From assembly GCF_046630445.1 (NCBI RefSeq), contig NC_092335.1, forward strand, positions 37,348,001-37,412,000: a stretch of 64,000 bases of DNA, given 5' to 3'. Below are positions 11,595 through 22,479 of the stretch, piece after piece (position 1 is the first letter of the stretch; every line of letters begins with the position of its first letter). This stretch comes from Rutidosis leptorrhynchoides. Its lineage: Eukaryota; Streptophyta; Magnoliopsida; Asterales; Asteraceae. Under the pieces are notes generated by a model. It had not been told where the DNA came from, ran no database searches, and was given only the letters and a program-made list of their open reading frames with translations. A program made the translations under genes and the position numbers.

Positions 11595-12669
11595 ACGATT
11601 ACTTGAAAAGAAAATATGTTGATATATTATATATATGGTTAGGTTCGTGATATCTATCGGAGACCAAGTCGAGTTAAATACCTTCAAGACAAAAGTGAGT
11701 ATATAGTCCCACTTTTAAACTCTAAATATTTCGGGATGAGAATACATGCATTTTATGATTTACGTTATGGACACAAGTGATTAAAAATATATATTCTACG
11801 TTGAGTTGTACCACTGGCATACTTCCCTGTAACTTGGTAACTACTATTTACATGAGGTATTGTAAACGCGAATCCTGTTGATAGATCTATCGGGCCTGAC
11901 AACCCCAACCGGACTGGACGACCAGTATTCAACGGTTGCACAGTACTTCGTTTCGGTGACTACACTTGGTACGGTGTAGTAAGATTTCATAATAAAGGGA
12001 ATATGCGACGTTGATTAAATGTTAAGTATGGTTATCAAGTGCTCAACAACTTAGAATATTCTTATTAAAACGTTTATATATGAAATCTTGTGGTCTATAT
12101 TCATAACGCTGCCGGCATTAAACCTATATCTCACCAACTTTATGTTGACGTTTTAAGCATGTTTATTCTCAGGTGATAACTAAAAGCTTCCGCTGCAACA
12201 TGTTGAATTTAAGCAAGATCTTGAGTATGCATATTTGTGTCAAAAATAAAACTGCATATCGGAGGATTTGTAATGTAAAATATGTTGGAGGTCGTATTGT
12301 TATTATCACATGTAAAGTTTGTAAGTCTAAGATTATCGCTAAATGATAATCATTATTAAGTTGTTTAAACCTTGTATTTGTAATAAAAGCTATGGTTTGT
12401 ATTGTAAAAACGAATGCAGTTTTTGAAAAATGTCGCATATAGAGGTCAATACCTCGCGATGAAATCATATGTTATTGTATTCGTCCTTAAGGTTAAGGTT
12501 TTTGACAATTGGCAAAGCTAAGACCTAAATCCCAAAATGGTATACACACAAAACAATTATCTCAGCTAAGTAATGATTGATAAAGTGTCCTCTCACCCCT
12601 GTAAACACAGTCATTCAACTTTTCTCACTCCCCTTAAAACAACACATCCCTGATGCTTCATCCCCTATT

Positions 12670-13410
12670 CAGGAAACATTATCACCTCATTCAACATAAA
12701 AGACAGAAAAGACCAAAAAAGTCAACTCTAACTTGCACAAGTTCAAATTCGAAGACAGATGAAAGATCTTTGCAACTTTCATCAATATCAATATCAATAT
12801 CATCTCCCTGAAAGATCTTTGCAACTTGCATCAGTTGATGATAACGCGCTGGGGAGAAGTGAAACCCTAGAAAAGGAAGCTGCACTGCCAATCTTGTTGT
12901 GGAAAAAGTGGGGTCCTCTGATCGGATCTAAATGGAAAAATCAAGCAATGTAAGTTAAATAAAGTGTGATAAAAAATTATAATTTGAACAAATCATCACA
13001 TAAATACCTGTTGAAGCTTTAAACTCACACCACACTAATCAATAACAGGCAAATAACTAATGATACTAGACTGCAAAGATTTTTGAGCCCCTTTCAGAGA
13101 ATGTTGACTCCAGTGATAATATTATCCATCAACGAAAAAAAGCAGGCAGATGCATGCATCCCTTAAAACCACGTCAAACTGAAGATAAATATCTTTTGAA
13201 ACAGCCTCCTCCTCTTCATCCTGATAGTTGGATATATTTAATGCAAAAAGTTAACGTTACAAGAACAATCGAGCTGATCATTGAAATAATAACATTAACA
13301 TACCTGAGTACGAATTATCAAGTTTCCCAGATCAAGCAAGAGTTTGGTGGAATGACGATTGTCTGGGAAAAAAATCCCAAGTCCAGGAAGAACCTAGCAG
13401 CAAGTTAAAT
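12670..13410 (-). pseudogene. VPS13-like gene relic, N-terminal part
   Basis: Two minus-strand exon-like pieces are seen. About 13383-13305 reads DNRHSTKLLLDLGNLIIRTQ and ends at a GT donor (gtatgttaat). About 12895-12740 reads MAVQLPFLGFHFSPARYHQLMQ, then VAKIFQGD. The phrase HFSPARYHQLM fits the N-terminal half of plant VPS13 proteins. The second piece contains an 18-bp direct repeat (gaaagatctttgcaactt, 12761-12778 and 12810-12827) that adds an Asp-Ile run (DDIDIDID). Both pieces lie upstream, in transcription order, of the C-terminal relic, so the two parts look like one gene split by later insertions. Most of the central protein is missing, which argues for a dead gene. Confidence 0.65.
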
Positions 13411-14907
13411 CAAATTTAACAAATTTTACCTAGCTACATGAAAATTCCTAGAGCTATATGAACTTAAAATTTTATGAAAACTGATGTGCAAAACCTAATC
13501 ACTCCTTAACAAATAACGATTAGGGTAAGTGGCAATTCCTGCCCACAACACATTTGACGTTTGGGTTTCAGATGAAGGTAGTACCATCCCAATTAATGAC
13601 CACCATGAACTTGAATGTACTACAGTTGACATCTATGATCTATCTAATCTAATACTACTACTACAAACCTTGAAAAGAATCAAGATCAACAAAATAATAT
13701 GTTTTTGAACACTCAATAATATACGTGGAACTCTAGCTTACAACCAGTAATACAGTAATCACCATCAAATCAAATACCCCTTAATAATCCATTCACACGT
13801 TTTTCTTAATTGTTTTTATTGGCTAATAAGTCATGCACTTAATTTTGTTTTCCCTGATTTATCTTTGCAGTAACTACAAGTGAGTATATGATATATAAGA
13901 TTATACGAATTCTAACCATTGTCATATAACTTGATGATATCGAAATCAAAATATTTACTAAAAGACTGATACTTTTAGTAACACTATATAGGTTCCTAAT
14001 TGCATCTACATATCGTTTAACAGATTTTCAAATTTTACAAATATTGTAATCAATACATTTAGGATGCTAATGCTAATTCCATTACCAAATATTCGTATTC
14101 AATAAAAAAAAAGTTCAGCAGCCATACTAACCGAGTGGTAATCAAGTGGGTCTGCACTGATTCGATCAAGAACATAACAGGATCTGCTTGCTATGATATC
14201 ATCATGTGCGAAACTTGGACTACTTGGGACTGATGTAAGCTCATGAAAGCATTGTTTCGGTGTTGATCAATAGGCTAGCTATTTAGTATAAGCAATATAT
14301 GTGGCTTCTCAGTTGGAACACGATGATGGTAACCAGACATGCTTTTCTGGTTCAAAGTTTACACCGAAATCATTGCCAAAACCGCTAACTATTAATTTTT
14401 CCTTTAGTGCTAGGCAGCATCTCTAAATAGACAGCATATAATTTAATTGAAATGAATAAAACCATAATTTTGACGCGATGAAGTTGTAAGCTGTGGTTAA
14501 ATATAATCGTCGATCTCATGCCAGACGAGGGATTGGATGTAGGGTTAAATAATTAGCCAGTCGGATTTATATGAATTTAAATAAGTAAAGTAAATGGATG
14601 AAGGATATCAAACAGAGTATAGATTGACGAGTAAGAATCCCACAAAACTGGAACCCTAATCTTTAAAAATTTAATCTTTTTTATGGGCTGGAATTATGAT
14701 TGACAATTGATTGAAGGGATATAACCCCATGAATGGTTCGAATTCACCTGCATTATCAACGAATTGCTTCTTGTGTTCTGATGGTTGAATTTTGGGGGTA
14801 GCCAGTGTTTTATTTAAGAATAGGTTTTGGGATATGAATATGAACGTATGATGATGGAGAAGATCGCCAGTCGCAAGATTAATTAAAAGGTAATTGAGGG
14901 GCTGTTA
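13411..14907. other. Mostly non-coding; one exon-like patch
   Basis: Largely AT-rich sequence without open frames. Between 13612 and 13800 it shares phrases with 22480-22560 and 23478-23512 (see findings). At about 14260-14133 on the minus strand, one frame stays open and reads as a plausible exon (QCFHELTSVPSSPSFAHDDI, then SCYVLDRISADPLDYHS), followed by a possible donor (gttagt). I do not recognise the protein. It could be another piece of the VPS13 relic or of a neighbouring dead gene. Confidence 0.35.
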
Positions 14908-15191
14908 AGTGTCCACATGCTATGCACGTAAACAAGTGACTTGGGGCAGTAAATTAGTTTTTTAGTCTAATTATTTTTTTATTTTTATTTTTTGAAAGGC
15001 AAGTAGGATATATTAATATATAAAAAATTAGTTTTTTAGTCTAATTATAGTTCTAAGATTACAACAATATAGGAAGGAGAAGGCGTTGCGCACATACAAT
15101 TCATAGCTACTCCTAACTAATCCATCAGTATTTATAGACTAAACAAACTAATTTTCTGCCCCAAGTCCACGTGCATAGCATGTGGACACTA
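14908..15191. mobile_element. Small inverted-repeat (MITE-like) element
   Basis: A segment of about 284 bp has long inverted ends: left gtgtccacatgctatgcacg, right cgtgcatagcatgtggacac. Pairing continues through acttggggcag and taaattag. The interior has no open frame. I could not find a clear target duplication, so the superfamily is left open. Confidence 0.7.
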
Positions 15192-15388
15192 GTTGACCTA
15201 TAAGTCTATAACAGGGGCATAATAAAGGGAAATTACTAATAACGTTTGACCATAGATAAAGGGAGATTGGGGATGCCAAATTTGTAATCATGGGTTGGAA
15301 GATATTAATCATACGTTATTTTCATGCATTTTGGCAAAGGAGATTTGAAGGAAGCTTTAAAATATGGACGTGTGCATATTTTGATAAC
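15192..15388. other. Spacer left of the young copia element
   Basis: AT-rich sequence ending in the 5-bp target ataac (15384-15388). No gene is seen. Confidence 0.5.
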
Positions 15389-15708
15389 TGTTATAATAAT
15401 AATAATAATATAGATATGGATAGTCAATTTTGGTGTATACATATAGTCAATTTTGGTACACAAAGTATGTATTTTTATATTGAGATTTTAGGCTATAAAT
15501 ACTCATGAATGCAAGCATTAAACTTGCACCATTTCTCACACTTACAAAGTGTTTCTTTCTTTCTCTCCATTATCATCTTTGTTCTTACACTTCATTATTA
15601 GTATTCTTAATCAAGAATCAAATCACTAAAGGTAGTTATAAGCCTACTGAATTATAACATCAAGAATCAAACCACTAAAGGTAGTTATAAGCCTACTGAA
15701 TTATAACA
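15389..15708 (+). repeat. Left LTR of young copia element
   Basis: 320 bp. It starts with a (TAA)n run and contains a TATA-like box (ggctataaatac, about 15491-15502). Its last 100 bp hold a tandem duplication of about 50 bp (atcaagaatcaaatcactaa followed by aggtagttataagcctactg), repeated once. Confidence 0.93.
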
Positions 15709-15740
15709 CGTTATCAGCACGATAATCTTAATACTAAATA

Positions 15741-15985
15741 TGGTTGGCTCTGCCACCAAAATGATATATGGTCGGTTATACCACCAAAATGATATATGGT
15801 CGGTTATACCACCAAAATGATATATGGTCGGTTATACCACCAAAATGATATATGGTCGGTTATACCACCAGAATGATATAGGTCGGTTATACCACCTGAA
15901 AAAAATATATGGTCGACACTGTCGCCAAATTTTCATTTATGTTTACTAATATTTATATTTTTGTTATATAACATTTATTTATGAT
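15741..15985 (+). repeat. Leader minisatellite of copia element
   Basis: About six tandem 28-bp units of the form tggtcggttataccaccaaa plus atgatata run from 15741 to about 15900. Related tggtcgacactgtc phrases follow near 15911 and 15995. It lies between the left LTR and gag and is non-coding. Confidence 0.9.
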
Positions 15986-16120
15986 TGCTTACACATGGTC
16001 GACACTGTCACCTACTTATCATTTATGTTATATTAAATTTATGTTTAATGTTTATATACTTATGAATATAAATTGACTCTAATTTATCATGATGTTTGTT
16101 TTAATTTTTGATAATAGAAA

Positions 16121-17155
16121 ATGTCGAATCTGGAAAAGCTTAAATTTACTCCTTTAGAATCAACTGGAAACAACTACATGCCATGGGTTATAAAAGTAAA
16201 AATGCATCTTAAATCAATGGGCATTCTTGAAACCATAAATGAAAACAACACTTGTTCTGAAAAAGAACAAGCTACGGCATGTTGCTTTATTCATCAACAT
16301 ATTGATGAATGCTTACAAAATAATTATGTGACTGTAGAAGATCCCCATGTTTTATGGGAAGGTCTCAAAAGCAGATTCAATAATCAAAGAGAAATTTTAC
16401 TTCCAGCTGCAATGGAACAATGGAGAACATTAAGGTTCCAAGACTTTAAGAAAGTAAATGAATACAGCTCAGCTCTGTATAATACATGTTCACAACTTAA
16501 ATTCTGTGGACATGAAATTAGTGATGCAGACATGATGGAGAAAACTTTCTCCACAATGAATGCTGCAAACATCACAGTGCAAAGAAATTTGAGAATGCTA
16601 AAGTTCAAAACATATCCTGAACTTAATTCATATCTCTTAGTTGCAGAGCAAAATGATGAGCTATTAATGAAAAATCAGCAATCCCGTCCTACTGGTACAC
16701 TTGCAATCCCTGAAGCAAATACTGCAAATAATTATAAACAGGGACAAGGACGCGGGCAAGGTCGTGGTTATAATAACCATCACCATCATCATGCCAAAAG
16801 CTATAACTATGGTAGAAACCATCCTTATGGTAATGGTAATGGGCGTGGACGTGGTCGTGGTCGTGGCCGTGGTGGTCAAAGAAATAGTAATCCACGAAAA
16901 TATAAATATCAACCACAAAACAAGCCCATTAAACAAGATGTTGAAGAAAATTCTTCTAAAAATTCTGAAGAATCTTGCTACAGATGTGGTAGAATGGGCC
17001 ACTGGGCTAATACTTGCCGAACATCTAAACATCTTGTTAAGATGTATCAGGATTCGCTGAAAGGTAAAGAAAAGGAAGTAAATTTTGTGGATAATATTGA
17101 TCCAACAGTCACTGAGAAACCATCTGATTTATATGAAGATTTCTTGAATGTTTAA
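16121..17155 (+). CDS. Copia gag (nucleocapsid-like) part
   Basis: Part of the young copia element; 344 codons. The N-terminal half (MSNLEKLKFTPLESTGNNYM start, then WVIKVKMHLKSMG) is the UBN2-type capsid region of copia gag, which packages element RNA into virus-like particles. After a Gly/Arg/His/Asn-rich linker (about residues 205-265) there is one CCHC zinc knuckle (CYRCGRMGHWANTC, about residues 287-300). The start follows about 100 bp of leader and is the first ATG giving the conserved N-terminus. Pol lies just downstream. Confidence 0.88.
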   Translation: MSNLEKLKFTPLESTGNNYMPWVIKVKMHLKSMGILETINENNTCSEKEQATACCFIHQHIDECLQNNYVTVEDPHVLWEGLKSRFNNQREILLPAAMEQWRTLRFQDFKKVNEYSSALYNTCSQLKFCGHEISDADMMEKTFSTMNAANITVQRNLRMLKFKTYPELNSYLLVAEQNDELLMKNQQSRPTGTLAIPEANTANNYKQGQGRGQGRGYNNHHHHHAKSYNYGRNHPYGNGNGRGRGRGRGRGGQRNSNPRKYKYQPQNKPIKQDVEENSSKNSEESCYRCGRMGHWANTCRTSKHLVKMYQDSLKGKEKEVNFVDNIDPTVTEKPSDLYEDFLNV

Positions 17156-17302
17156 GTTGTGTGTTTTTTGAAAAATAAACGATTTAATATCGTCTGTCTT
17201 TGACATTATGTTTGCTAAATGTTTCAGTACTATCTATTTGCGTTTAAAATATTGTGTAATATTAATGTACTCACTATTTATTTCTTATATATGAAGTTCA
17301 AT

Positions 17303-20300
17303 ATGAATTTTGCTGGAATACAACATCAATCAAGTGGTGGAGATCTCTGTATAGCAGACAGTGGAACTACACACACTATACTTAAATCCGAGAAATATTT
17401 TATTGATCTAAAACCAACGGAAGGAACTATACATACAATATCAGGACCTGCTAACTTGATAAAAGGGATAGGAAAGGCAAATTTCATACTACCAAATGGT
17501 ACAAAATTTTTAATAAATGATGCCTTATTTTCTCCCAAGTCAAGCAGAAATTTATTGAGTTTCTCCGACATATACCTTAACGGGTATGATTATCAGTCAG
17601 TGACAACAGAAAATGAGAAATATTTAAGTATCACTGACAAGAGTCATGTGGTTGAAAAACTGCCAAGACTTAGTTCTGTATTACATTATACACATATAAA
17701 TGTACCAGAAATACATATGGTAGTTAACAAAAAATATATTGATCCTGGTGTATTCAGTTTATGGCATAACAGATTAGGCCATCCAGGATCAACAATGATG
17801 AAAAGGATTATTGAATGTACTCATGGACATCCATTAAAGGATAGAAAAATCCATCATGATACAATGGTTCCATGTACATCTTGCTCTCTTGGAAAATTGA
17901 TAACTAGACCCTCACCACTTAAGGTTGAGAAAGAATCACCAATGTTTCTTGAAAGAATTCAAGGTGATATATGTGGACCAATTCATCCACCATGTGGACC
18001 ATTTAGATATTTCATGGTTCTAATAGACGCATCTAGCAGATGGTCTCATGTTTGTCTGTTATCAAGCCGTAATGTGGCATTTGCAAAATTTCTTGCCCAA
18101 ATTATTAAATTGAGAGCTCATTTTCCTGATTACACCATTAAAAGGGTGAGACTTGATAATGCTGGTGAATTTACATCTCAAGCATTTAATGACTATTGCA
18201 TGTCTATAGGAATTGTTGTTGAACATTCTGTTGCTCATGTGCATACACAAAATGGTTTAGCCGAGTCATTGATTAAACGTTTACAGTTAATCGCTAGACC
18301 ATTGATAATGAGAACAAAACTCCCTGTATCTATATGGGGTCATGCAATTTTACATGCTGCTGCATTGATTCGCATCAGACCAAGTGCAAGTCATAAATAT
18401 TCCCCCCTACAACTTGCTTTTGGTCAAGAGCCAAATATTTCCCATCTTAGAACATTTGGTTGTGCAGTGTATGTTCCAATTGCGACACGACAACGTACAA
18501 AAATGGGTCCTCAAAGGAGGTTGGGAATATATGTTGGATATGAAACATCTTCAATATTAAGGTATATTGAACCTATGACAGGTGACGTTTTTACAGCACG
18601 TTTTGCTGATTGTCATTTTAATGAAACATTGTTCCCTAGATTAGGGGGAGAAATGAAAAATAAAGAAAATGATGTTTCATGGTGTGAACCTCAATTAAAG
18701 TATCTTGATCCTCGCACAAAAGAATGCGAGACAGAAGTTCAAAAGATAATGCATATACAAGAACTTGCAAATCAATTGCCTGATGCATTTACAGATACAA
18801 AAACGGTGACAAAATCATATATACCAGCAGTAAATACTCCAGCTCGAATTGAAATTCCAAAAGCTGGCAATAACGTCACTCATGAATCTTTGCCACGTCA
18901 GAAACGTGGAAGACCAATCGGTTCAAAGGATAAAAATCCTCGAAAAAGAAAATCAGCTGATAATGAAGTAAAAGAAAGTGTTCAAGAAGAACCACAAATC
19001 AGTACTCCTACTGCAGAGGAGATTGATGATGTCAATACAGAAATTGCAATCAATTATGCATATTCAAAAATATTATGGAACCGAAATGAAATGAAAAATC
19101 TTGATGATAAATTTTCATTTAATGTTGCATATGACATCATGAATAATGATGATGATCCAGAACCAACATCTATGGTTGAATGTCAAAATAGACATGATTG
19201 GGCTCAATGGAAAGAAGCAATACGAGCTGAATTAGAATCACTCAATAAAAGAAAAGTTTTCGGATCCATCATTCTCACTCCTAAAGATGTGAAACCTGTA
19301 GGATACAGATGGATTTTTGTCCGAAAAAGAAATGAGAAAAATGAAGTTACAAGGTATAAAGCTAGACTTGTAGCTCAAGGTTTTTCTCAAAGACCGGGAA
19401 TTGATTATGAAGAAACTTATTCTCCTGTTATGGATGCAATTACTTTTAGGTACTTAATCAGTCTGGCAGTTTCTAAAAATTTAGAAATGCATCTCATGGA
19501 TGTTGTGACTGCTTATCTATATGGATCACTTGATAGTGATATATATATGAAGATACCTGAAGGATTTAAGGTACCAGAAGCATCAAATGCAAAACCCAAA
19601 GAAATGTATTCGATTAAATTACAAAGATCTTTATATGGGTTAAAACAATCGGGACGTATGTGGTATAACCGATTAAGTGATTACTTGATAAGCAAAGGGT
19701 ATACAAATAATCTTACTTGCCCTTGTGTTTTCATTAAGAAAACAACATCCGGATATGTGATCATAGCTGTTTATGTTGATGATCTTAACATCATAGGTAC
19801 AAATAAAGAGATCCATGAAGCCATTCAACTTCTAAAGAAAGAATTTGAAATGAAAGATCTCGGAAAAACCAAGTATTGCCTTGGTTTACAAATTGAGCAT
19901 ATGCCTAATGGTTTACTTGTACATCAAACAACATATACTGAAAAGATTTTGAAACGTTTCAATATGGACAAGGCAAAACCATTAAGTACTCCTATGGTTG
20001 TTAGATCACTCAATGTTGAAGCTGATCCATTTCGTCCATGTGAAGATCAAGAAGACATTCTTGGACCAGAAGTACCATATCTTAGTGCAATTGGAGCTCT
20101 TATGTATCTTACAAATTGTACAAGACCTGACATTTCTTTTGCAGTTAATTTGTTGGCAAGATTCAGCTCTGCTCCTACCAAAAGACACTGGAATGGGATC
20201 AAACACATATTTCGATACCTTCGAGGAACTACTGATTTAGGATTATTTTATTCTAACGAATCAAAACAAGATTTGGTTGGTTATGCAGATGCAGGTTATT

Positions 20301-20749
20301 TATCTGATCCACATAAAGCTAAATCTCAAACTGGATATGTATTCCTAAATGGAGGTACTGCAATATCATGGCGTTCTCAAAAACAAACACTTGTTGCTAC
20401 ATCGTCAAATCATGCCGAAGTGATTGCATTACATGAAGCTACTCGAGAATGTTTTTGGTTGAGATCAATGACACAACTCATTACTGATTCTTGTGGACTA
20501 GAACGCGATAAAAGTCCAACAACTATCTATGAAGATAATGCAGCTTGCATAGCACAGATGAAAGAAGGGTATATCAAAAGTGACCGAACAAAACACATAC
20601 CACCTAGATTCTTCTCATACACTCAAAATCTCATTAAGGACAACCAGATTGAAATGAGATATGTGCAATCTAGCAAAACTCTGCTGATCTTTTCACGAAA
20701 GCACTTCCAACTGCTATTTTCAGAACACACGTTCATAACATTGGCATGA
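17303..20749 (+). CDS. Copia pol part: PR-IN-RT-RH
   Basis: Part of the young copia element. Domains in order: aspartic protease (ADSGTTHT, about 17356); GAG-pre-integrase zinc region (HNRLGHPG, about 17766); integrase core (GDICGP...LDNAGEF...NGLAES, about 17960-18330); reverse transcriptase (ARLVAQGFSQRPGIDYEETY, about 19360-19420, and YVDD, about 19771); RNase H (YADAGYLSDPHKAKSQTGY and SSNHAEV, about 20280-20430). Integrase ahead of reverse transcriptase is diagnostic of Ty1/copia. The product would copy element RNA into DNA and insert it. A different frame upstream carries gag. Confidence 0.88.
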   Translation: MNFAGIQHQSSGGDLCIADSGTTHTILKSEKYFIDLKPTEGTIHTISGPANLIKGIGKANFILPNGTKFLINDALFSPKSSRNLLSFSDIYLNGYDYQSVTTENEKYLSITDKSHVVEKLPRLSSVLHYTHINVPEIHMVVNKKYIDPGVFSLWHNRLGHPGSTMMKRIIECTHGHPLKDRKIHHDTMVPCTSCSLGKLITRPSPLKVEKESPMFLERIQGDICGPIHPPCGPFRYFMVLIDASSRWSHVCLLSSRNVAFAKFLAQIIKLRAHFPDYTIKRVRLDNAGEFTSQAFNDYCMSIGIVVEHSVAHVHTQNGLAESLIKRLQLIARPLIMRTKLPVSIWGHAILHAAALIRIRPSASHKYSPLQLAFGQEPNISHLRTFGCAVYVPIATRQRTKMGPQRRLGIYVGYETSSILRYIEPMTGDVFTARFADCHFNETLFPRLGGEMKNKENDVSWCEPQLKYLDPRTKECETEVQKIMHIQELANQLPDAFTDTKTVTKSYIPAVNTPARIEIPKAGNNVTHESLPRQKRGRPIGSKDKNPRKRKSADNEVKESVQEEPQISTPTAEEIDDVNTEIAINYAYSKILWNRNEMKNLDDKFSFNVAYDIMNNDDDPEPTSMVECQNRHDWAQWKEAIRAELESLNKRKVFGSIILTPKDVKPVGYRWIFVRKRNEKNEVTRYKARLVAQGFSQRPGIDYEETYSPVMDAITFRYLISLAVSKNLEMHLMDVVTAYLYGSLDSDIYMKIPEGFKVPEASNAKPKEMYSIKLQRSLYGLKQSGRMWYNRLSDYLISKGYTNNLTCPCVFIKKTTSGYVIIAVYVDDLNIIGTNKEIHEAIQLLKKEFEMKDLGKTKYCLGLQIEHMPNGLLVHQTTYTEKILKRFNMDKAKPLSTPMVVRSLNVEADPFRPCEDQEDILGPEVPYLSAIGALMYLTNCTRPDISFAVNLLARFSSAPTKRHWNGIKHIFRYLRGTTDLGLFYSNESKQDLVGYADAGYLSDPHKAKSQTGYVFLNGGTAISWRSQKQTLVATSSNHAEVIALHEATRECFWLRSMTQLITDSCGLERDKSPTTIYEDNAACIAQMKEGYIKSDRTKHIPPRFFSYTQNLIKDNQIEMRYVQSSKTLLIFSRKHFQLLFSEHTFITLA

Positions 20750-20930
20750 GACATGTTCAAAAGATGTAACAGCTGAAGCGATGTCTACTTGAGGGGGAGT
20801 CAACTCCATGCTGCACTCTTTTTCCCTTAGCTAAAGTTTTTTCCCACTGGGTTTTCTTTAGCAAGGTTTTTAACGAGGCAGTAATTTATAGTTGATCTTC
20901 AACAAAATAAAATTGCTATCCAAGGGGGAG

Positions 20931-21250
20931 TGTTATAATAATAATAATAATATAGATATGGATAGTCAATTTTGGTGTATACATATAGTCAATTTTGGTA
21001 CACAAAGTATGTATTTTTATATTGAGATTTTAGGCTATAAATACTCATGAATGCAAGCATTAAACTTGCACCATTTCTCACACTTACAAAGTGTTTCTTT
21101 CTTTCTCTCCATTATCATCTTTGTTCTTACACTTCATTATTAGTATTCTTAATCAAGAATCAAATCACTAAAGGTAGTTATAAGCCTACTGAATTATAAC
21201 ATCAAGAATCAAACCACTAAAGGTAGTTATAAGCCTACTGAATTATAACA
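20931..21250 (+). repeat. Right LTR of young copia element
   Basis: 320 bp, identical by eye to the left LTR including the internal 50-bp duplication, and directly followed by the ATAAC target copy. Confidence 0.93.
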
Positions 21251-21255
21251 ATAAC

Positions 21256-22479
21256 TTCAATTCTTGGTTTGATAAACTAATATTAATAATAAATCTGATT
21301 GGTCAAATAAATGGCAACGCCTCTATGAGTTTTCATTAGCTAACCGACTAACGCGGTTTGCCATCAAAATTTGCAAATGCACAGTCAAACTGTACCTAAC
21401 ACTACTTTAGAAATGGTGTTAGTGTAGTAAGTGGGTTTCATGTTAGTGTAGATCACGGGCCACTATTTCGTCTCTCATGTAGTATAAATAAGAGTACTTT
21501 ATTTGTTACATTAAGTTTTAAGAAAGTAGAAACAAGAGAATTGTCAAAATGTCCAATTGGCATTCCTGTAAACAATCAAACTTGTTTGCTTATGATGAAT
21601 TGATGCTTTAGTATAAATGATTCGAAGGCGATTAAGAAAGTGAAGGGAGACTGATTGCGCCTCATGTTATGTGAATAGTAGCCAACAACGAAGGCTATTG
21701 AGCAATAGCCTTTTTGGGAATATTTTAAAAAATTAAGAATCTTGCATTCCATGATTATCATAATGGCAATGGAGCATAAGTGGTTTGTTTTCATGTTTGT
21801 CAACCGACTCAGGTTCAAATCCTGGGATCCTTTTAATTTTTTAAACTTTTAATCCATTTGCTTTCTTAATATACATTTTGCCTACATAGTTTTAAAAATT
21901 TAACTTCTTACCCTTTAACTTAAAAATCTTTCAATGTAAACCCAAAAGATTTTTTTTTTTTTTTTTTTTTAACACGTATTAAAGTTTCACAATTAAATTT
22001 TTTTTCGCTACAACGGTTCTTACATTTTTTTTTTTTTTAAATTTGAAACATATAGTATCATATAGTTAAGTCCAACAAAAAGATTTTCACACGCAGGGTA
22101 GCGCATTGACCCTTTTACTTGTTGTATTCAAATAAGATTATATTACGTGGTTAGTCACTCGTGTTTGCCCCATATTGTACGTTTGACACTAATGTTTATC
22201 TTTGACTCGGTCACCCAACTATGCACTTAGTTACATGGATGGTCTCTAGTCATAAAGGCAGTTAAAGAAATCCGCTAATTGGTAGCATACGCGTGGCATG
22301 TCACGCATGTCCGTGATGATATTTTCAACAATTTACATATTCCTCTTCTTTTCTCTTCCATCTCCATCTCCATCTCCGTCTCAAACAACATTCATAATCC
22401 TAATATTCCTATTATCAATTCAAAATCAAACACCACTGGTTTTAGTTTCTGCTATGTATGCAGGGACTTGTAAGTACTA
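21256..22479. other. Non-coding AT-rich spacer
   Basis: No convincing open frame. There are T-runs at about 21950-21970 and 22026-22039. A possible SINE remnant lies within (listed separately). Confidence 0.45.
21755..21850 (+). repeat. Possible tRNA-derived SINE remnant
   Basis: A near-canonical Pol III B box (aggttcaaatcctgg, about 21810-21824) lies about 35 bp after a weak A-box-like phrase (gagcataagtgg, about 21773). It is followed by T-rich sequence. The sequence does not fold into a clean tRNA, so a degenerate SINE is the best guess, but it may be chance. Confidence 0.3.

Larger units (their letters stand above)
15389..21250 (+). mobile_element. Ty1/copia element, nearly whole, very young
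   Basis: 5862 bp, with 320-bp LTRs (15389-15708 and 20931-21250), TG...CA ends and a 5-bp target duplication ATAAC (15384-15388 and 21251-21255). The two LTRs look identical by eye, so insertion was recent (probably below about 0.2 million years at 1.3e-8). A purine tract (caagggggag, 20921-20930) precedes the right LTR. The sequence after the left LTR (cgttatcagcacgataatc) is not the usual initiator-Met primer site. Parts in order: leader minisatellite, gag, then pol in Ty1/copia order (protease, integrase, reverse transcriptase, RNase H). It looks whole or nearly so, with perhaps one break. The lineage within Ty1/copia is not assigned. Confidence 0.95.

Noticed and set aside
13583-13800. 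Possible coding exon
   Set aside because: No frame stays open; the interest here is only the sequence shared with 22.5-23.5 kb.
14125-14160. tRNA-like phrase accgagtggtaatc
   Set aside because: It resembles an A box, but no B box or cloverleaf follows, and the opposite strand reads more like an exon fragment.
16664-17032. 122-codon minus-strand frame with His and Thr runs
   Set aside because: Antisense shadow of the copia gag linker.
21806-21826. True tRNA gene
   Set aside because: The B box is good, but there is no acceptor or anticodon stem; a SINE remnant is at best possible.
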